Origin: Herpetosiphon giganteus
GTDB taxonomy: Bacteria; Chloroflexota; Chloroflexia; Chloroflexales; Herpetosiphonaceae
NCBI RefSeq assembly: GCF_016907925.1
Contig: NZ_JAFBCZ010000034.1
Location: 1 to 63,400, forward strand
Direction: 5' to 3'
DNA length: 63,400 nucleotides
The notes below the pieces were generated by a model. That model did not search any database. It saw nothing but the letters and a program-made list of their open reading frames with translations, and was not told the DNA's origin. Positions 18,342-27,710 of the stretch are shown here, piece after piece (the stretch's first letter is position 1; every line of letters begins with the position of its first letter). The position numbers were made by a program, and so were the translations under genes.

Positions 18342-19112
18342 ATGCGCCGTTTGTTCGATATTCTGGCAATTTGCATTCTATTGGGCTATGCCTGGCTGGC
18401 AACCCGCAGCCAAGGCGGCGCTGATGATCCGGTGTGGCAACGTGCCAAGGCCCGTGGCGTTTTGGTCGTTGGCACCGATTTTGGCTTTCTGCCATTTGCC
18501 CAATTGGATGGCCAAACGCCAATCGGCTACGATGTCGATCTGGTCGAAGAATTGGCGCGGCGGCTCGATTTAGAGGTTGAATGGCGACAAATTGGCTATG
18601 ATGGCTTGTTTCCGGCAATCGATCCGGCCAATCCCAATCAAGTTGATCTAATTGCAGCGGGCATTATTCAAAATCCCGCCGAGGCTTGGCGCGCCCGTTA
18701 TAGCCAAGCCTACCTCGATGGCGGCCAACAATTATTGGTCAGTAATACCAATCCCATCACCCAACAAAGCCAATTAAGCGGCTTGATTGCGGTGCAACTT
18801 GGCTCGCCAGGCGAGAGCCTTGCCCGCCAATTGTTCAGCCCCCAACGCATCGTCAACAGCCCCTATACCGAAATTGCCGCCGCCGATCAAGTGGTGCGTG
18901 GCTTTGCTGATGGTGCGATTGTCAGCAATTTGACTGCCCTAGAAACCAATAATCGCCAACAAACGCGCACGCTTGCCAGCCTCAGCTACGAGCCATTTGT
19001 GCTGGCGATGCCAATCACCGCCTACGAATTGCACAATCAAATTAACCATGAGCTTGGCCAACTCCACGCCGAGGGCTGGATCGCCAAGCTCAATCAAAAA
19101 TGGTTTCCCTAA
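18342..19112 (+). CDS. Amino-acid-type ABC solute-binding protein (family 3)
   Basis: 256 residues with an N-terminal hydrophobic segment and no lipobox Cys, so it is either secreted or held by its signal anchor. The family 3 pattern is clear: VLVVGTDFGFLPFAQLDG, PIGYDVDLVEELARRL, VEWRQIGYDGLFPAI and a late VRGFADGAIVSN. Family 3 proteins bind polar amino acids, but no permease or ATPase gene is nearby. The ATG at 18342 is preferred over an in-frame GTG within the MutS-like gene. Its stop TAA overlaps the stop of the convergent gene. Confidence 0.85.
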   Translation: MRRLFDILAICILLGYAWLATRSQGGADDPVWQRAKARGVLVVGTDFGFLPFAQLDGQTPIGYDVDLVEELARRLDLEVEWRQIGYDGLFPAIDPANPNQVDLIAAGIIQNPAEAWRARYSQAYLDGGQQLLVSNTNPITQQSQLSGLIAVQLGSPGESLARQLFSPQRIVNSPYTEIAAADQVVRGFADGAIVSNLTALETNNRQQTRTLASLSYEPFVLAMPITAYELHNQINHELGQLHAEGWIAKLNQKWFP

Positions 19113-19894
19113 CGCAACCGCGCCACCAGGGTGCTAACCCCAATCACTAAGAAAATAATTAACCCAATATTGAAACCAACTGCAAAAAAAGCTGCCAGAA
19201 TCGCCCCTAGTGCAAAGGCCCCAGCCCCAGCAATCTGCATCACTAAGCCCCGTTTCCGCGTGGCCCAATCTATCACCCGCATAATTGTTTCGCCAATCAC
19301 AGCACCCATAAAAAAGAAGAGAAACAGCGGGAAAAAGCTACAAATATAGGCTCCAATTCCACCAATCACGAGGCTAATCGCCCCAGCCTTCACCGCATCA
19401 AGCGGCTCAACTTGGTAAATTGGCGAACGGCGCTCTTTACGACATTCAGGGCAAATAAAGCCAACTGGCGTGCGTTCGCTACATTTCGAGCAAATTGGCC
19501 GTGCACATTGAATACAGCGTAAGCCGGTTTCGACCGTCGGGTGGCGATAGCAATACAGCGTCTCGCTGGTGGGAGCCATCAAGGGCGTTGGGTCGATTGG
19601 CGGCACATTCACCGCTGGATGCGGATTGGCCGCGCCACTTTTGAGCGCCGCCAAAGCACCTTGGGCCGCAATATTTTCTGGTTCTAGCTTCAGGGCTTGT
19701 TCAAGCAATAAACGCCGCTCGTTGAAGGTGCCAACCACCTCGGCCAAGGCAAGCAACACATGAACATCATTTGGTGCAATTCGATTGGCTTTGCGCAACG
19801 CATTGCGGGCAGCAGTTTTATCGCCGCGCTGAGCAGCCTCGCGTCCAGCGCTGAGTAACGTTCCTACATCATCAATTTGTTCAAGATCAAGCAC
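19109..19894 (-). CDS. TPR, B-box zinc-finger, membrane protein
   Basis: 261 residues. An N-terminal TPR-like helical pair (~10-75: AALRNALRKANRIAPNDVHV, LLEQALKLEPENIAAQGAL) is followed by a linker. A B-box type zinc finger follows (CYRHP, LRCIQCARPICSKCSERT, GFICPECRKE), then two or three transmembrane helices. This is a frequent Chloroflexota/Actinobacteria layout of unknown function. The GTG at 19894 is chosen because GGGGA sits six bases upstream; a longer reading lacks such a site. It converges on the solute-binding gene with a four-base stop overlap and no terminator. Confidence 0.75.
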   Translation of the reverse strand: MLDLEQIDDVGTLLSAGREAAQRGDKTAARNALRKANRIAPNDVHVLLALAEVVGTFNERRLLLEQALKLEPENIAAQGALAALKSGAANPHPAVNVPPIDPTPLMAPTSETLYCYRHPTVETGLRCIQCARPICSKCSERTPVGFICPECRKERRSPIYQVEPLDAVKAGAISLVIGGIGAYICSFFPLFLFFFMGAVIGETIMRVIDWATRKRGLVMQIAGAGAFALGAILAAFFAVGFNIGLIIFLVIGVSTLVARLR

Positions 19895-20015
19895 AAAAAT
19901 TCCCCTTTCATGGCCTCCACAACCATCCAGCGCACGAGTATCCGCGTAGCATGGCATAGAATGCGCTTATTAGCGTGCATGATACCGTTTTTTTGGTTGT
20001 TTGAGGAATATTTCC

Positions 20016-21497
20016 ATGCGAATTGTTGTGATTGGTAGTGGGTTTGGCGGTTTGGGCGCAGCTATTCGGTTACAGGCCAAAGGCCACGAGGTAACAATTG
20101 TTGAAAAACGCGATAAGCCAGGCGGGCGCGCTTATGTCTATGAACAAGATGGCTTTAAATTCGACGGTGGGCCAACCGTCATCACCGCGCCATTTATGAT
20201 TGACGATTTATTTACTTTGGCTGGCCGCAAAACCGAAGATTATGTCACGATGATGCCAGTCAGCCCGTTTTACCGCATCTTTTTCCACGATCAAAGCCAT
20301 TTCGATTATTCCGACGATTTGCCAAGCATGGTGCGCCAAATTCGCGAATGGAATCCAGACGATGTTGATGGCTATTTGGAATTTGTGCGCCGCGCTGAGC
20401 AAATTTTCAACAAAGGCTTCACCGAATTAGCCGATCAGCCATTTTTGAAATTAACCGATATGCTCAAAATTGTGCCCGATATGGTCAAACTTGAATCGTA
20501 TCGCACGGTTTATGGCTTCGTTTCTAAATTTGTGCAAGATGAGCGTTTGCGCCAAGTGCTGAGCTTTCACCCGCTGTTGGTCGGCGGCAATCCCTTCCAA
20601 ACCACCAGCATCTACACCTTGATCAACTTCCTCGAACGCAAATGGGGCGTGTGGTTTGCCAAAGGCGGCACTGGGGCCTTAGTGCAGGCCTTGGTCAAAT
20701 TATTCGAAGATTTGGGCGGTAAGCTCGAACTTAATCGCGATGTGGCCGAAATTACGACCTACAACGGCAAGGCCACCGGCGTGCGCCTACGCGATGGCAG
20801 CGAAATCAAAGCCGATGCGGTGGTCTGCAATAGCGAAGTTGCGTGGGCCTACCAAAACCTCTTGCCGAGCAGCCTGCGCAAAAAATACACCGACCGCAAA
20901 TTGGCCCGCATGCGCTATTCAATGTCGCTCGTGGTGATTTATTTTGGCACCGATCGTCAATATCGCGGCCAAGATGGGCCGAAACTCGCCCATCACGACA
21001 TTATTTTGGGGCCACGCTACCAGCCATTGCTTGATGATATTTTCAGCAAAAAACAGCTGGCCGATGATTTCTCGCTGTATTTGCACATGCCAACCTTGAC
21101 CGATCCATCGTTAGCTCCAGAAGGTTGCGAAGCGTTTTATGTGCTCTCACCAGTGCCACACCTTGGCTCGGGCACCGATTGGCGACAGGCAGCCAAGCCC
21201 TATCGCGATCGGATTATGAACTTTTTAGAAGAACGCTATTTGCCCAATTTATCCAAGCACATCGTAAGCGAGCATATGATTACGCCCTTGCATTTTGCCG
21301 AAACCCTGAACAGCTATCAAGGCAGTGCCTTCTCAGTCGAGCCAATTTTGACCCAATCGGCATGGTTTCGCCCGCACAATCGCTCGGAAGAAATTCCTAA
21401 TCTCTATTTTGTCGGTGCTGGCACGCACCCCGGTGCAGGCTTGCCCGGCGTATTATCCAGCGCCAAAATCGTCGAAGATTTGATTGGAGCCTCGTAA
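20016..21497 (+). CDS. crtI: Phytoene desaturase-type carotenoid oxidoreductase
   Basis: 493 residues. The N-terminal FAD fold (VVIGSGFGGLGAAIRL, EKRDKPGGRAYV, FDGGPTVITAP) and the C-terminal signature (GAGTHPGAGLPGVLSSAKI) are those of CrtI-family enzymes, which desaturate phytoene to coloured carotenoids at the membrane. CrtN- or CrtO-like roles cannot be excluded. ATG at 20016 follows TGAGGAA. It is not beside crtB or other carotenoid genes in this window. A strong terminator follows. Confidence 0.88.
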   Translation: MRIVVIGSGFGGLGAAIRLQAKGHEVTIVEKRDKPGGRAYVYEQDGFKFDGGPTVITAPFMIDDLFTLAGRKTEDYVTMMPVSPFYRIFFHDQSHFDYSDDLPSMVRQIREWNPDDVDGYLEFVRRAEQIFNKGFTELADQPFLKLTDMLKIVPDMVKLESYRTVYGFVSKFVQDERLRQVLSFHPLLVGGNPFQTTSIYTLINFLERKWGVWFAKGGTGALVQALVKLFEDLGGKLELNRDVAEITTYNGKATGVRLRDGSEIKADAVVCNSEVAWAYQNLLPSSLRKKYTDRKLARMRYSMSLVVIYFGTDRQYRGQDGPKLAHHDIILGPRYQPLLDDIFSKKQLADDFSLYLHMPTLTDPSLAPEGCEAFYVLSPVPHLGSGTDWRQAAKPYRDRIMNFLEERYLPNLSKHIVSEHMITPLHFAETLNSYQGSAFSVEPILTQSAWFRPHNRSEEIPNLYFVGAGTHPGAGLPGVLSSAKIVEDLIGAS

Positions 21498-21515
21498 GCT
21501 ACGATTTCTCACCCC

Positions 21516-21546
21516 AACCCCTCGCCATCAGCGTGGACGAGGGGTT
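21516..21546 (+). terminator. Terminator after crtI
   Basis: AACCCCTCG (21516-21524) pairs with CGAGGGGTT (21538-21546), then T-rich sequence (TTTGAGTTTTTTT). The stem uses the common CCCCTCG/CGAGGGG word. Confidence 0.85.
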
Positions 21547-21615
21547 TTTGAGTTTTTTTGAGTAATCATTTTTCGTTGCGAGCCAAACTATGCTAGGTTC
21601 ATTATTGTATCCCTG

Positions 21616-21700
21616 CCCACCACTAATTGCCCTTGAGGGGGTGCAGGGGGCTTTAATCCCCCTGCGTTTCCCGCCTTGAGGCGGGACGGAAGGGTGGTGA
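21616..21700. repeat. Compact multi-hairpin element
   Basis: Two perfect hairpins stand side by side: GCAGGGGG-loop-CCCCCTGC (21643-21665) and CCCGCC-TT-GA-GGCGGG (21670-21685). They are enclosed by short outer complements (CACCAC near 21618-21623, GTGGTG near 21694-21699). It could be a REP/MITE-like unit or a structured RNA. The rest of the 21547-21855 gap shows no gene. Confidence 0.55.
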
Positions 21701-21810
21701 AAACTCATGAATACCAATTTCCAAGGATGAGGTTAAAGATCAACGACCCAAAGCCATAAGGCTAAGGATTCTCTCAACCAAATTTCAGCAGCGATTAACC
21801 AGAATAGGTG

Positions 21811-21819
21811 TGCTATAAT
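21811..21819 (+). promoter_or_regulatory. Extended -10 promoter of the ParB-like gene
   Basis: TGC-TATAAT, with the hexamer at 21814-21819, 36 bases before the ATG at 21856. The -35 is weak. Confidence 0.6.
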
Positions 21820-21855
21820 CACGGTGTTTAGCCAAATCAAATGAGGCTCCAACCT

Positions 21856-22908
21856 ATGCAATTACTCTACTTAAACCTAAATCAATTAGAAGCCGATCCA
21901 ACTGGAATTCGCCAAGATCAGGGCGATATTGCCGCGCTCGCAGCGACAATTAGCGAACAAGGTCTGTTGCAACCCTTGGGCGTAATTGGCATTGGCGGCG
22001 ATCGCTATCGGGTGGTCTATGGCGGGCGACGCTTGGCGGCAATTACCTCGTTGGGCTACGAACGCGTGCCCTGCATCAAGCTCGATCTGCAAGAATCCGA
22101 CCGCCTGACCCAGCAATTGGCTGAAAACGTCGCGCGCTTGGATCTGAATGATTTAGAAAAAGCTGTGGCCTTCAAACGCCTACGCGATCAACTGAGCGAA
22201 GTTGGCGTAAACGGCGACCTCGATGAAGAAGTTGGCAAGCGGGTTGGCTTGGTTGGCCGCTCAGTGCGCCGCTATTTGAGCCTGCTCGATTTGCCCGAAG
22301 AAGTGCAAGCGTTGCTGCGCAATGGCGATTTGAATGTAACCCAAGCCCAGCATATTCGGCGCTTGCCCAACGAACGCCGCCAAGTTGAGCTAGCCCGTTA
22401 TGCCGCCGATGAAGGCATGTCGGCAGCCCAAATTAGTGGCTTGGCCGCCTATTTGACCGCCAACCCAGAGCTTTCGGTAGAAGCTGCGCTCGATGCCTTG
22501 GAAGGCGGTTTGGAGCTACGCACCGAACGGATTGGCGAAGTTGAGCAAAGCGGCGGGCGCTTGAGCCGTGGCTCAACCGAAAGCGTTGGCCTCGACGACA
22601 ACGATTCAGATATTTGGGATGATGAGGACGATCGCATTCAACAAGAGCATGATCAATTTTTCGCTGTGGTTGAGGAAGCAGAAGCCAAGAAAAATAAATC
22701 GCGCGTGTTCCGCATTCGCTCGCTCGACCAGATGGTCGATGAAACCGACCGCATTTCGCGCGCAGTCCACGAGGGCGATTTCAGCAAATGGCTCGAAAGC
22801 GATGAAAACGCACCCTTCAAAGTGCGGCTGGTGCTCAAACAAATCGAAACTCTCAGCAAAGCCCTGCGCAACACCCTGCAAAACCAAGGCTGGACAGACG
22901 AGGAGTAG
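21856..22908 (+). CDS. ParB/Spo0J-like nuclease-fold DNA-binding protein
   Basis: 350 residues. The N-terminal ParB CTP-binding domain shows RQDQGDIAALAATISEQGLLQPLGV and YGGRRLAAI (in place of the usual GERR), then QLAENVARLDLNDLEKA. A helix-turn-helix region follows (KRVGLVGRSVRRYLSLLDLP). The C-terminal third is acidic and unrecognised. No ParA is adjacent and there are no parS-like palindromes that I could see, so it may be an orphan regulator rather than the chromosome-partition ParB. The start ATG at 21856 has GAGG nine bases upstream; the earlier ATG at 21841 has none. Confidence 0.85.
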   Translation: MQLLYLNLNQLEADPTGIRQDQGDIAALAATISEQGLLQPLGVIGIGGDRYRVVYGGRRLAAITSLGYERVPCIKLDLQESDRLTQQLAENVARLDLNDLEKAVAFKRLRDQLSEVGVNGDLDEEVGKRVGLVGRSVRRYLSLLDLPEEVQALLRNGDLNVTQAQHIRRLPNERRQVELARYAADEGMSAAQISGLAAYLTANPELSVEAALDALEGGLELRTERIGEVEQSGGRLSRGSTESVGLDDNDSDIWDDEDDRIQQEHDQFFAVVEEAEAKKNKSRVFRIRSLDQMVDETDRISRAVHEGDFSKWLESDENAPFKVRLVLKQIETLSKALRNTLQNQGWTDEE

Positions 22909-23338
22909 ACCGAAGGATGAATTATGAGGGATGAAGAGCAAGGATGAATTATGAGGGATGAAGGATGAAGAGCGAGGAGTTAGGGATCAGGATTCAGGGG
23001 CCAGGTTTAACGCAGAGGCGCAGAGCGTTGAGAAGGATGAAGGAGGAAGAGCGAGGAGTAGTGGCTAGGTGTAATGATTTATTGCCTTAACAACGGTTTT
23101 CCCCCTCACCCCTCACCTGCCTGCAGGTGAGGGGGGAACCACAAGACCATTGCTCCCCTCGCCCGCGTTCAGTGGGAGAGGGGCTGGAGGTGAGGGCATG
23201 CCAAATGATCTTCGATAGCCAAAAGCCCATAGCCTATAGCCCCATCTTCGTGCTCTTCGCGCGCTTCGCGGTTCCTATCCTTCGTGTCCTTCTCGGTTGC
23301 TGGCCCCTGATCCCTAAAACCTAGCCCCTCAGCAAAAA
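22909..23338. repeat. Intergenic repeat mosaic with a decayed inverted-repeat element
   Basis: No gene. It contains GAAGGATGAATTATGAGGGA words, then (about 23066-23218) a decayed copy of the ~180 bp element. The flank TGCCTTAACAACGG and the CCCTCACC...GGTGAGGG core are kept while the terminal repeats have diverged. CTTCGCGCGCTTCGCGGTTC words follow. Confidence 0.65.
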
Positions 23339-23339
23339 A

Positions 23340-23375
23340 CAAAGGCGGCTACAAGTTTGCTTGCAACCGCCTTTG
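23340..23375 (-). terminator. Terminator of pckG
   Basis: CAAAGGCGG (23340-23348) pairs with CCGCCTTTG (23367-23375), with inner pairing CAAG/CTTG. An A-run (U-run on the minus strand) lies beyond. Confidence 0.8.
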
Positions 23376-23407
23376 ACGATTAAGGATTATGGCTGATCAA
23401 GCCAACG

Positions 23408-25237
23408 CTACTCGAACGCTTCCCAGTGTTCTGGCGACCGCCACAAGCTCGAAAGAATCAGCTCGCGAATCGAGAGAAATTCTTTGGGCATGCGGTCGTA
23501 AAGTTTGATGAACAATTCTTCGTGCGAAAGAATTTCCTTATTCCAATCATCGCGATCAACCGACATCAGCTCATGGAATTGGTCTTCGCTAAAGTTGAGG
23601 CCGCTCCAATCCAAATCTTGGTAGCGTGGCATCCAGCCAATTGGGCTTTCGATGGCCACTGCATGGCCGTGAGCACGCTCGACCACCCACTTGAGCACCC
23701 GCATATTTTCGCCAAAGCCTGGCCACAGGAACTTGCCATTTTTATCCTTGCGGAACCAGTTGACACTGAAGATCCGTGGTGGATTGGGAATCGTGCGGCC
23801 AAACTGCAACCAGTGGTTGAAGTAATCGGCCATATGGTAGCCCACAAATGGAAGCATTGCCATTGGGTCGCGCCGCACTTCGCCAACTGCCGACATCGCT
23901 GCTGCCGTGGTTTCCGAACCCATCGTTGCTGCTTGATACACCCCATACGTCCAGTTGAAGGCTTGGTAAACCAATGGCATCAAGGTGCTACGACGGCCAC
24001 CAAAGATAAAGGCTTCAATCGGCACACCTTGGGGATCTTCCCAAGCTGGGTCGATACTTGGGCACTGGCTGGCTGGAGCAGTAAAGCGCGCATTGGCGTG
24101 AGCTGCTTTGCGGCCACAATCTGGTGTCCATTCTTGGCCCGTCCAGTCGATAGCCTTGGCTGGTGGAGTTTTGGTCATGCCTTCCCACCAAATATCGCCA
24201 TCAGGCGTGAGCGCTACGTTGGTAAAGATCGTATTTTTGCTCAAGGCCGCCATCGCATTTGGATTCGTTTCCTCGGATGTGCCAGGTGCGACACCAAAAT
24301 AGCCACTTTCTGGATTGATTGCATACAGTTTGCCATCTTTGCCAGGCTTGATCCAAGCAATGTCATCGCCAACCGTGGTGACTTTCCAGCCATCCATCGC
24401 TGTTGGTGGAATCAACATTGCAAAGTTGGTTTTGCCACAAGCGCTTGGGAAGGCAGCAGCCACATAGGTTTTTTCACCAACCGGCGATTCAACCCCAAGT
24501 ACCAGCATATGTTCGGCCAACCAGCCTTCGTCGCGAGCCATATTCGAGGCAATCCGCAGGGCGAAGCATTTCTTGCCGAGCAAAGCATTGCCACCATAGC
24601 CGCTACCATACGACCAAATCGAGCGTTCTTCGGGGAAGTGCACGATATATTTTTCTTTTTCGTTGCACGGCCACGAAACATCAGCTTGGCCTGGTTGCAG
24701 TGGCGCACCAACCGAGTGCAAACAAGGAATAAAGTGACCATTATCGCCCAGCACAGCATAGACATCGCTGCTCATGCGGGTCATAATTTTCATATTGACC
24801 ACAACATAGGGCGAGTCGGTCAATTCGACCCCAATGTGAGCGATTGGCGAGCCAAGTGGCCCCATGCTGAATGGCACAACATACATGGTGCGGCCACGCA
24901 TTGAGCCATCAAACAAACCGGTCAATTTTTCCTTCATTTCCTTCGGCTGCATCCAGTTATTGGTTGGGCCGGCATCGCCTTTGCTCAAACTACAAATATA
25001 GGTGCGATCTTCGACCCGGGCCACGTCGGAAGGATTTGAACGAGCCAAAAAGCTATTGGGGCGTTTTTCGGGATTCAATGGAATAAAAGTTCCAGACTCA
25101 ACCAAGCGCCCGCACATCAAAGCATATTCTTCGTCAGAACCATCACACCAATACACATCGTCGGGCTTGCACAAGGCAACCATTTCATCGACCCAACGTT
25201 TGAGTTCTTGATTGCGTACATAGGCTGGTGCGTTCAT
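23408..25237 (-). CDS. pckG: Phosphoenolpyruvate carboxykinase, GTP type
   Basis: 609 residues, the usual length. It interconverts oxaloacetate and PEP with GTP/GDP, the entry point to gluconeogenesis. Seen: the kinase loop [13 protein letters not shown] (P-loop with the essential Cys-Gly-Lys-Thr), [20 protein letters not shown] and the [18 protein letters not shown] stretch, all characteristic of the GTP-dependent family and not of the ATP type. ATG at 25237 is preceded by GGAGGAAT; an upstream in-frame extension has no support. Single gene with its own terminator. Confidence 0.97.
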   Translation of the reverse strand: MNAPAYVRNQELKRWVDEMVALCKPDDVYWCDGSDEEYALMCGRLVESGTFIPLNPEKRPNSFLARSNPSDVARVEDRTYICSLSKGDAGPTNNWMQPKEMKEKLTGLFDGSMRGRTMYVVPFSMGPLGSPIAHIGVELTDSPYVVVNMKIMTRMSSDVYAVLGDNGHFIPCLHSVGAPLQPGQADVSWPCNEKEKYIVHFPEERSIWSYGSGYGGNALLGKKCFALRIASNMARDEGWLAEHMLVLGVESPVGEKTYVAAAFPSACGKTNFAMLIPPTAMDGWKVTTVGDDIAWIKPGKDGKLYAINPESGYFGVAPGTSEETNPNAMAALSKNTIFTNVALTPDGDIWWEGMTKTPPAKAIDWTGQEWTPDCGRKAAHANARFTAPASQCPSIDPAWEDPQGVPIEAFIFGGRRSTLMPLVYQAFNWTYGVYQAATMGSETTAAAMSAVGEVRRDPMAMLPFVGYHMADYFNHWLQFGRTIPNPPRIFSVNWFRKDKNGKFLWPGFGENMRVLKWVVERAHGHAVAIESPIGWMPRYQDLDWSGLNFSEDQFHELMSVDRDDWNKEILSHEELFIKLYDRMPKEFLSIRELILSSLWRSPEHWEAFE

Positions 25238-25668
25238 AATACTGATTCCTCCAATGCTTCGCGATGTCGGGTTTTCATTGAACCCCCTGCACGCCATCGC
25301 GAACCTGTCTATAGAATACCAGCCAGCCCTGAAACTTAAGGAAAAACTTCACAACCTAAGACAGAGGGATGACAACAAACGATAAAATTATGAAGGATGA
25401 GGGATGAAGGCTGAAATATCCACGAAGCATGAAAACCGCGAAGAACGCGAAGGTTAATTTTTTTAGTCACAGATTCCCACAGATTTCCCTAATTATGTTT
25501 CCCATAGCCTCATCCCTCTGCGCCTCTGCGTTAAAAATCCGATCCACGAAGGACACGAAGGGTTGAAACCGCGAAGGGCGCAAAGATCGCGAAGCGCTGT
25601 AAGCTTTGGGATCTAGGCTCTCTGTTCTTTTTGATTTTTGACTTCTGACTTTTGATTTTCATCCCTAA
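25238..25668. repeat. Intergenic word mosaic
   Basis: No gene. It presumably holds the pckG promoter near the right side of the start. The rest is recurring words (CACGAAGGACACGAAGGGTT, AACCGCGAAGGGCGC, TCTGCGCCTCTGCGTTAAAA, CACAGATTCCCACAGATTT). Its last 100 bp belong to the 120 bp repeat shared with 26494-26613. Confidence 0.65.
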
Positions 25669-25686
25669 TTAGGGCGTTGCGGTTGG
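25567..25686. repeat. 120 bp direct repeat, copy 1
   Basis: Runs from AACCGCGAAGGGCGC through CTAGGCTCTCTGTTCTTTTT to the GGGCGTTGCGGTTGG that ends the lipoprotein gene. Copy 2 (26494-26613) has the same length and nearly the same sequence. Confidence 0.8.
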
Positions 25687-26439
25687 AGTAAATGTTGGCG
25701 TTAAGCTCAGAAGCACGGTTCCCAGTGGATCAAGCCACTGGCGCGTTTCGAGGTTAAACCGCAGAACTACGCTGCTGGCATCGGTAATGGTTGCAAAATA
25801 AATCTGCGCACCATCCGTATGATGAATATATAAGGGTTCTATTGTGCGGGGAGAACTATAGCGTGCCGCAACATCCTGTGTTTGGATCGTCTGCGTTTCC
25901 ACCAGTATATACGATACGCTAGGGTCAGCATCTTTTGTATAGAGTACCAATTCATATTGGGAGAGCGTATCGACCATGAACCAACAATCATGGACGGTTA
26001 TCGTTCGATCAGGAATATCAAAACATCCATAATGCCGCCCAATACCTCTTAGCACTGGTGACAAAAATGGGGTGAGACAAGTACCATTGGCTTTTGAGGT
26101 AGCAATTGCTGCAAAATCAGGGCTGAGCGTGCGAGTAGGCCCACCCGCCGCGACGGTCGCTTCATAATATTCTGATTCGCGATCACGGTCGGCCCAATAG
26201 GTTGCCGCAGCCGCTGGTTCAAGAGTTGGGCTTTGGGCAAAAGCCGTGGCTTGGGCATGCAGGGTTGCATTAATCGCATCCACCGTTTCGGTTGGATGAA
26301 TCGTGATCGATGGAATTGTTAAGGCTCCTTGGCCACGCTGCGCTGGCGACGCAGCTGGCTGATTAATGGTTTGGCCACAGGCGGCGAGGACGAGCAACAA
26401 TCCAACACTCAGATTGATCGTTCGCTGAAGGCTACGCAT
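25669..26439 (-). CDS. Putative lipoprotein, duplicated family member A
   Basis: 256 residues, not recognised as a known enzyme. The N-terminus is a lipoprotein signal (MRSLQRTINLSVGLLLVLAA then Cys), so it is anchored outside the membrane. A Ser/Thr/Pro-rich stretch follows, then a region with FNLETRQWLDPLGT near the C-terminus and a TPTFTPTATP tail. The neighbouring gene B has almost the same signal sequence, the same FNLETRQWLD motif and tail. ATG at 26439 is preceded by GGAGC at about seven bases. The stop falls inside the direct repeat. Confidence 0.7.
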   Translation of the reverse strand: MRSLQRTINLSVGLLLVLAACGQTINQPAASPAQRGQGALTIPSITIHPTETVDAINATLHAQATAFAQSPTLEPAAAATYWADRDRESEYYEATVAAGGPTRTLSPDFAAIATSKANGTCLTPFLSPVLRGIGRHYGCFDIPDRTITVHDCWFMVDTLSQYELVLYTKDADPSVSYILVETQTIQTQDVAARYSSPRTIEPLYIHHTDGAQIYFATITDASSVVLRFNLETRQWLDPLGTVLLSLTPTFTPTATP

Positions 26440-26493
26440 CAAAAGCTCCACACACTGAATTAATCGTGATCCACGAAGCGCAAGAAGAATGGG

Positions 26494-26613
26494 AACCGCG
26501 AAGGGCGCGAAGATCGCGAAGGGCTGTAGGCTTTGAGACCTAGGCTCTCTGTTCTTTTTGATTTTTGCCTTCTGACTTTTGATTTCCATCCTTGGTTAGG
26601 GCGTTGCGGTTGG
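26494..26613. repeat. 120 bp direct repeat, copy 2
   Basis: Second copy of the 25567-25686 repeat. It covers the 3' end of lipoprotein gene B and the space before gene A, as expected if gene plus flank were duplicated together. Confidence 0.8.
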
Positions 26614-27183
26614 CAGCGGCGTGCCATCTACATCGAGCCATTGACGCGTTTCAAGATTGAATAATAAGTGGGTTGTATTGGTATACAGATCAACGATTGG
26701 ATAATTAACTGTATGGATTTTGATTGATCCTATGCGTTGCGGTGTATCATATATTGCTCTTCCATCGTTGAAAACAAGAATTCTGCCTTGCTGGGGATAG
26801 ACGGTTTTTGATCCAGAATGAACACCTAAATTTCTCCGTTCACTCAACCAACAGTTTCTAGGAATGAAACCGCGAAACGGCTCACAGGAATTAGACAGAA
26901 CATCTGGGTACAAGGTTGGCGATGGCGGAAATGTCAGGATTGGCGGCTGGGATGTTGGTGATAGCGCAAGCTCGGTTGCAATGCTTCTCGCTACTTGAGT
27001 ATCAAACACAAATTTTTTCGCCAAGGTCGGGCTAGGGACAATGGCGGTAGCCGTATTCACGACCGATCCTTGGCCACTTTGACTTGCTGGTTGCACTGCT
27101 GGCTGGGTGTTAGTTCGGCCACAGGCGGCGAGGATGAGCAATAAACCGAGGCTAAAAATGATCGTTCGCTGAAGGCTACGCAT
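26596..27183 (-). CDS. Putative lipoprotein, duplicated family member B
   Basis: 195 residues, function unknown. The lipobox signal MRSLQRTIIFSLGLLLILAA-Cys is nearly identical to gene A, and the C-terminal LFNLETRQWLDVDGTPLPT and PTATP tail also match. The middle is shorter and diverged. ATG at 27183 lies behind the same GGAGCTTTTG ribosome-site context as gene A, showing that the upstream flank was copied too. Confidence 0.68.
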   Translation of the reverse strand: MRSLQRTIIFSLGLLLILAACGRTNTQPAVQPASQSGQGSVVNTATAIVPSPTLAKKFVFDTQVARSIATELALSPTSQPPILTFPPSPTLYPDVLSNSCEPFRGFIPRNCWLSERRNLGVHSGSKTVYPQQGRILVFNDGRAIYDTPQRIGSIKIHTVNYPIVDLYTNTTHLLFNLETRQWLDVDGTPLPTATP

Positions 27184-27710
27184 CAAAAGCTCCACACTCT
27201 CTAAAAAGGCTTTGCTCGCCATCATTGCACAGGCGAGTGAATTGTCTCAATGATAAGCAACTGAAAGTTGTCTGAGGTTATCGATGTTGATCCACGAAGG
27301 ACACGAAGGACACGAAGGGTTGAAACCGCGAAAATCGCGAAGCACGATTGTTTAGCCACGAATTCCACGAAGCTTTTTAGCCACAGATTCCACAGATTTG
27401 TTTGATTCTTGTTCCCTTAGCCACGAGCCAAGAGCCTTCCTCTGCGCCTCTGCGTTAAAAGTGCGCTCTATAAATTAAGTTTTTCGCCACAGATTATTAT
27501 TCTCATAGCCTATGGTCAATAGCCACATCCCCTCGCACTTTATGCTCTCTGCTCTATGTTCTATGTTCTTCATCCTTCATCCTTCATCCATTCTCTTTTT
27601 GACTTTTGATTTTTGCCTTCTGCCTTCTGATTTTCATCCCTCATCCTTCATACTTCATCCTTCTATATCGGTGCTATCATAGCAAGCGGCTTTGTTTCAG
27701 AGGATTTGCC
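27184..27710. repeat. Intergenic word mosaic between lipoprotein B and the SpoU gene
   Basis: No gene. It contains CACGAAGGACACGAAGG tandem units, CCACGAATTCCACGAAG, CCACAGATTCCACAGATTTG, CTCTGCGCCTCTGCGTTAA, CTCTGCTCTATGTTCTATG and CATCCTTCATCC words. A possible extended -10 TGC-TATCAT (near 27672-27680) could serve the SpoU gene. Confidence 0.65.

Noticed and set aside
23426-24904. 492-codon open frame antisense to pckG
   Set aside because: It is a shadow caused by the codon usage of pckG. Residue make-up is odd (very rich in Trp, His and Phe), it lacks a Shine-Dalgarno and it matches nothing recognisable.
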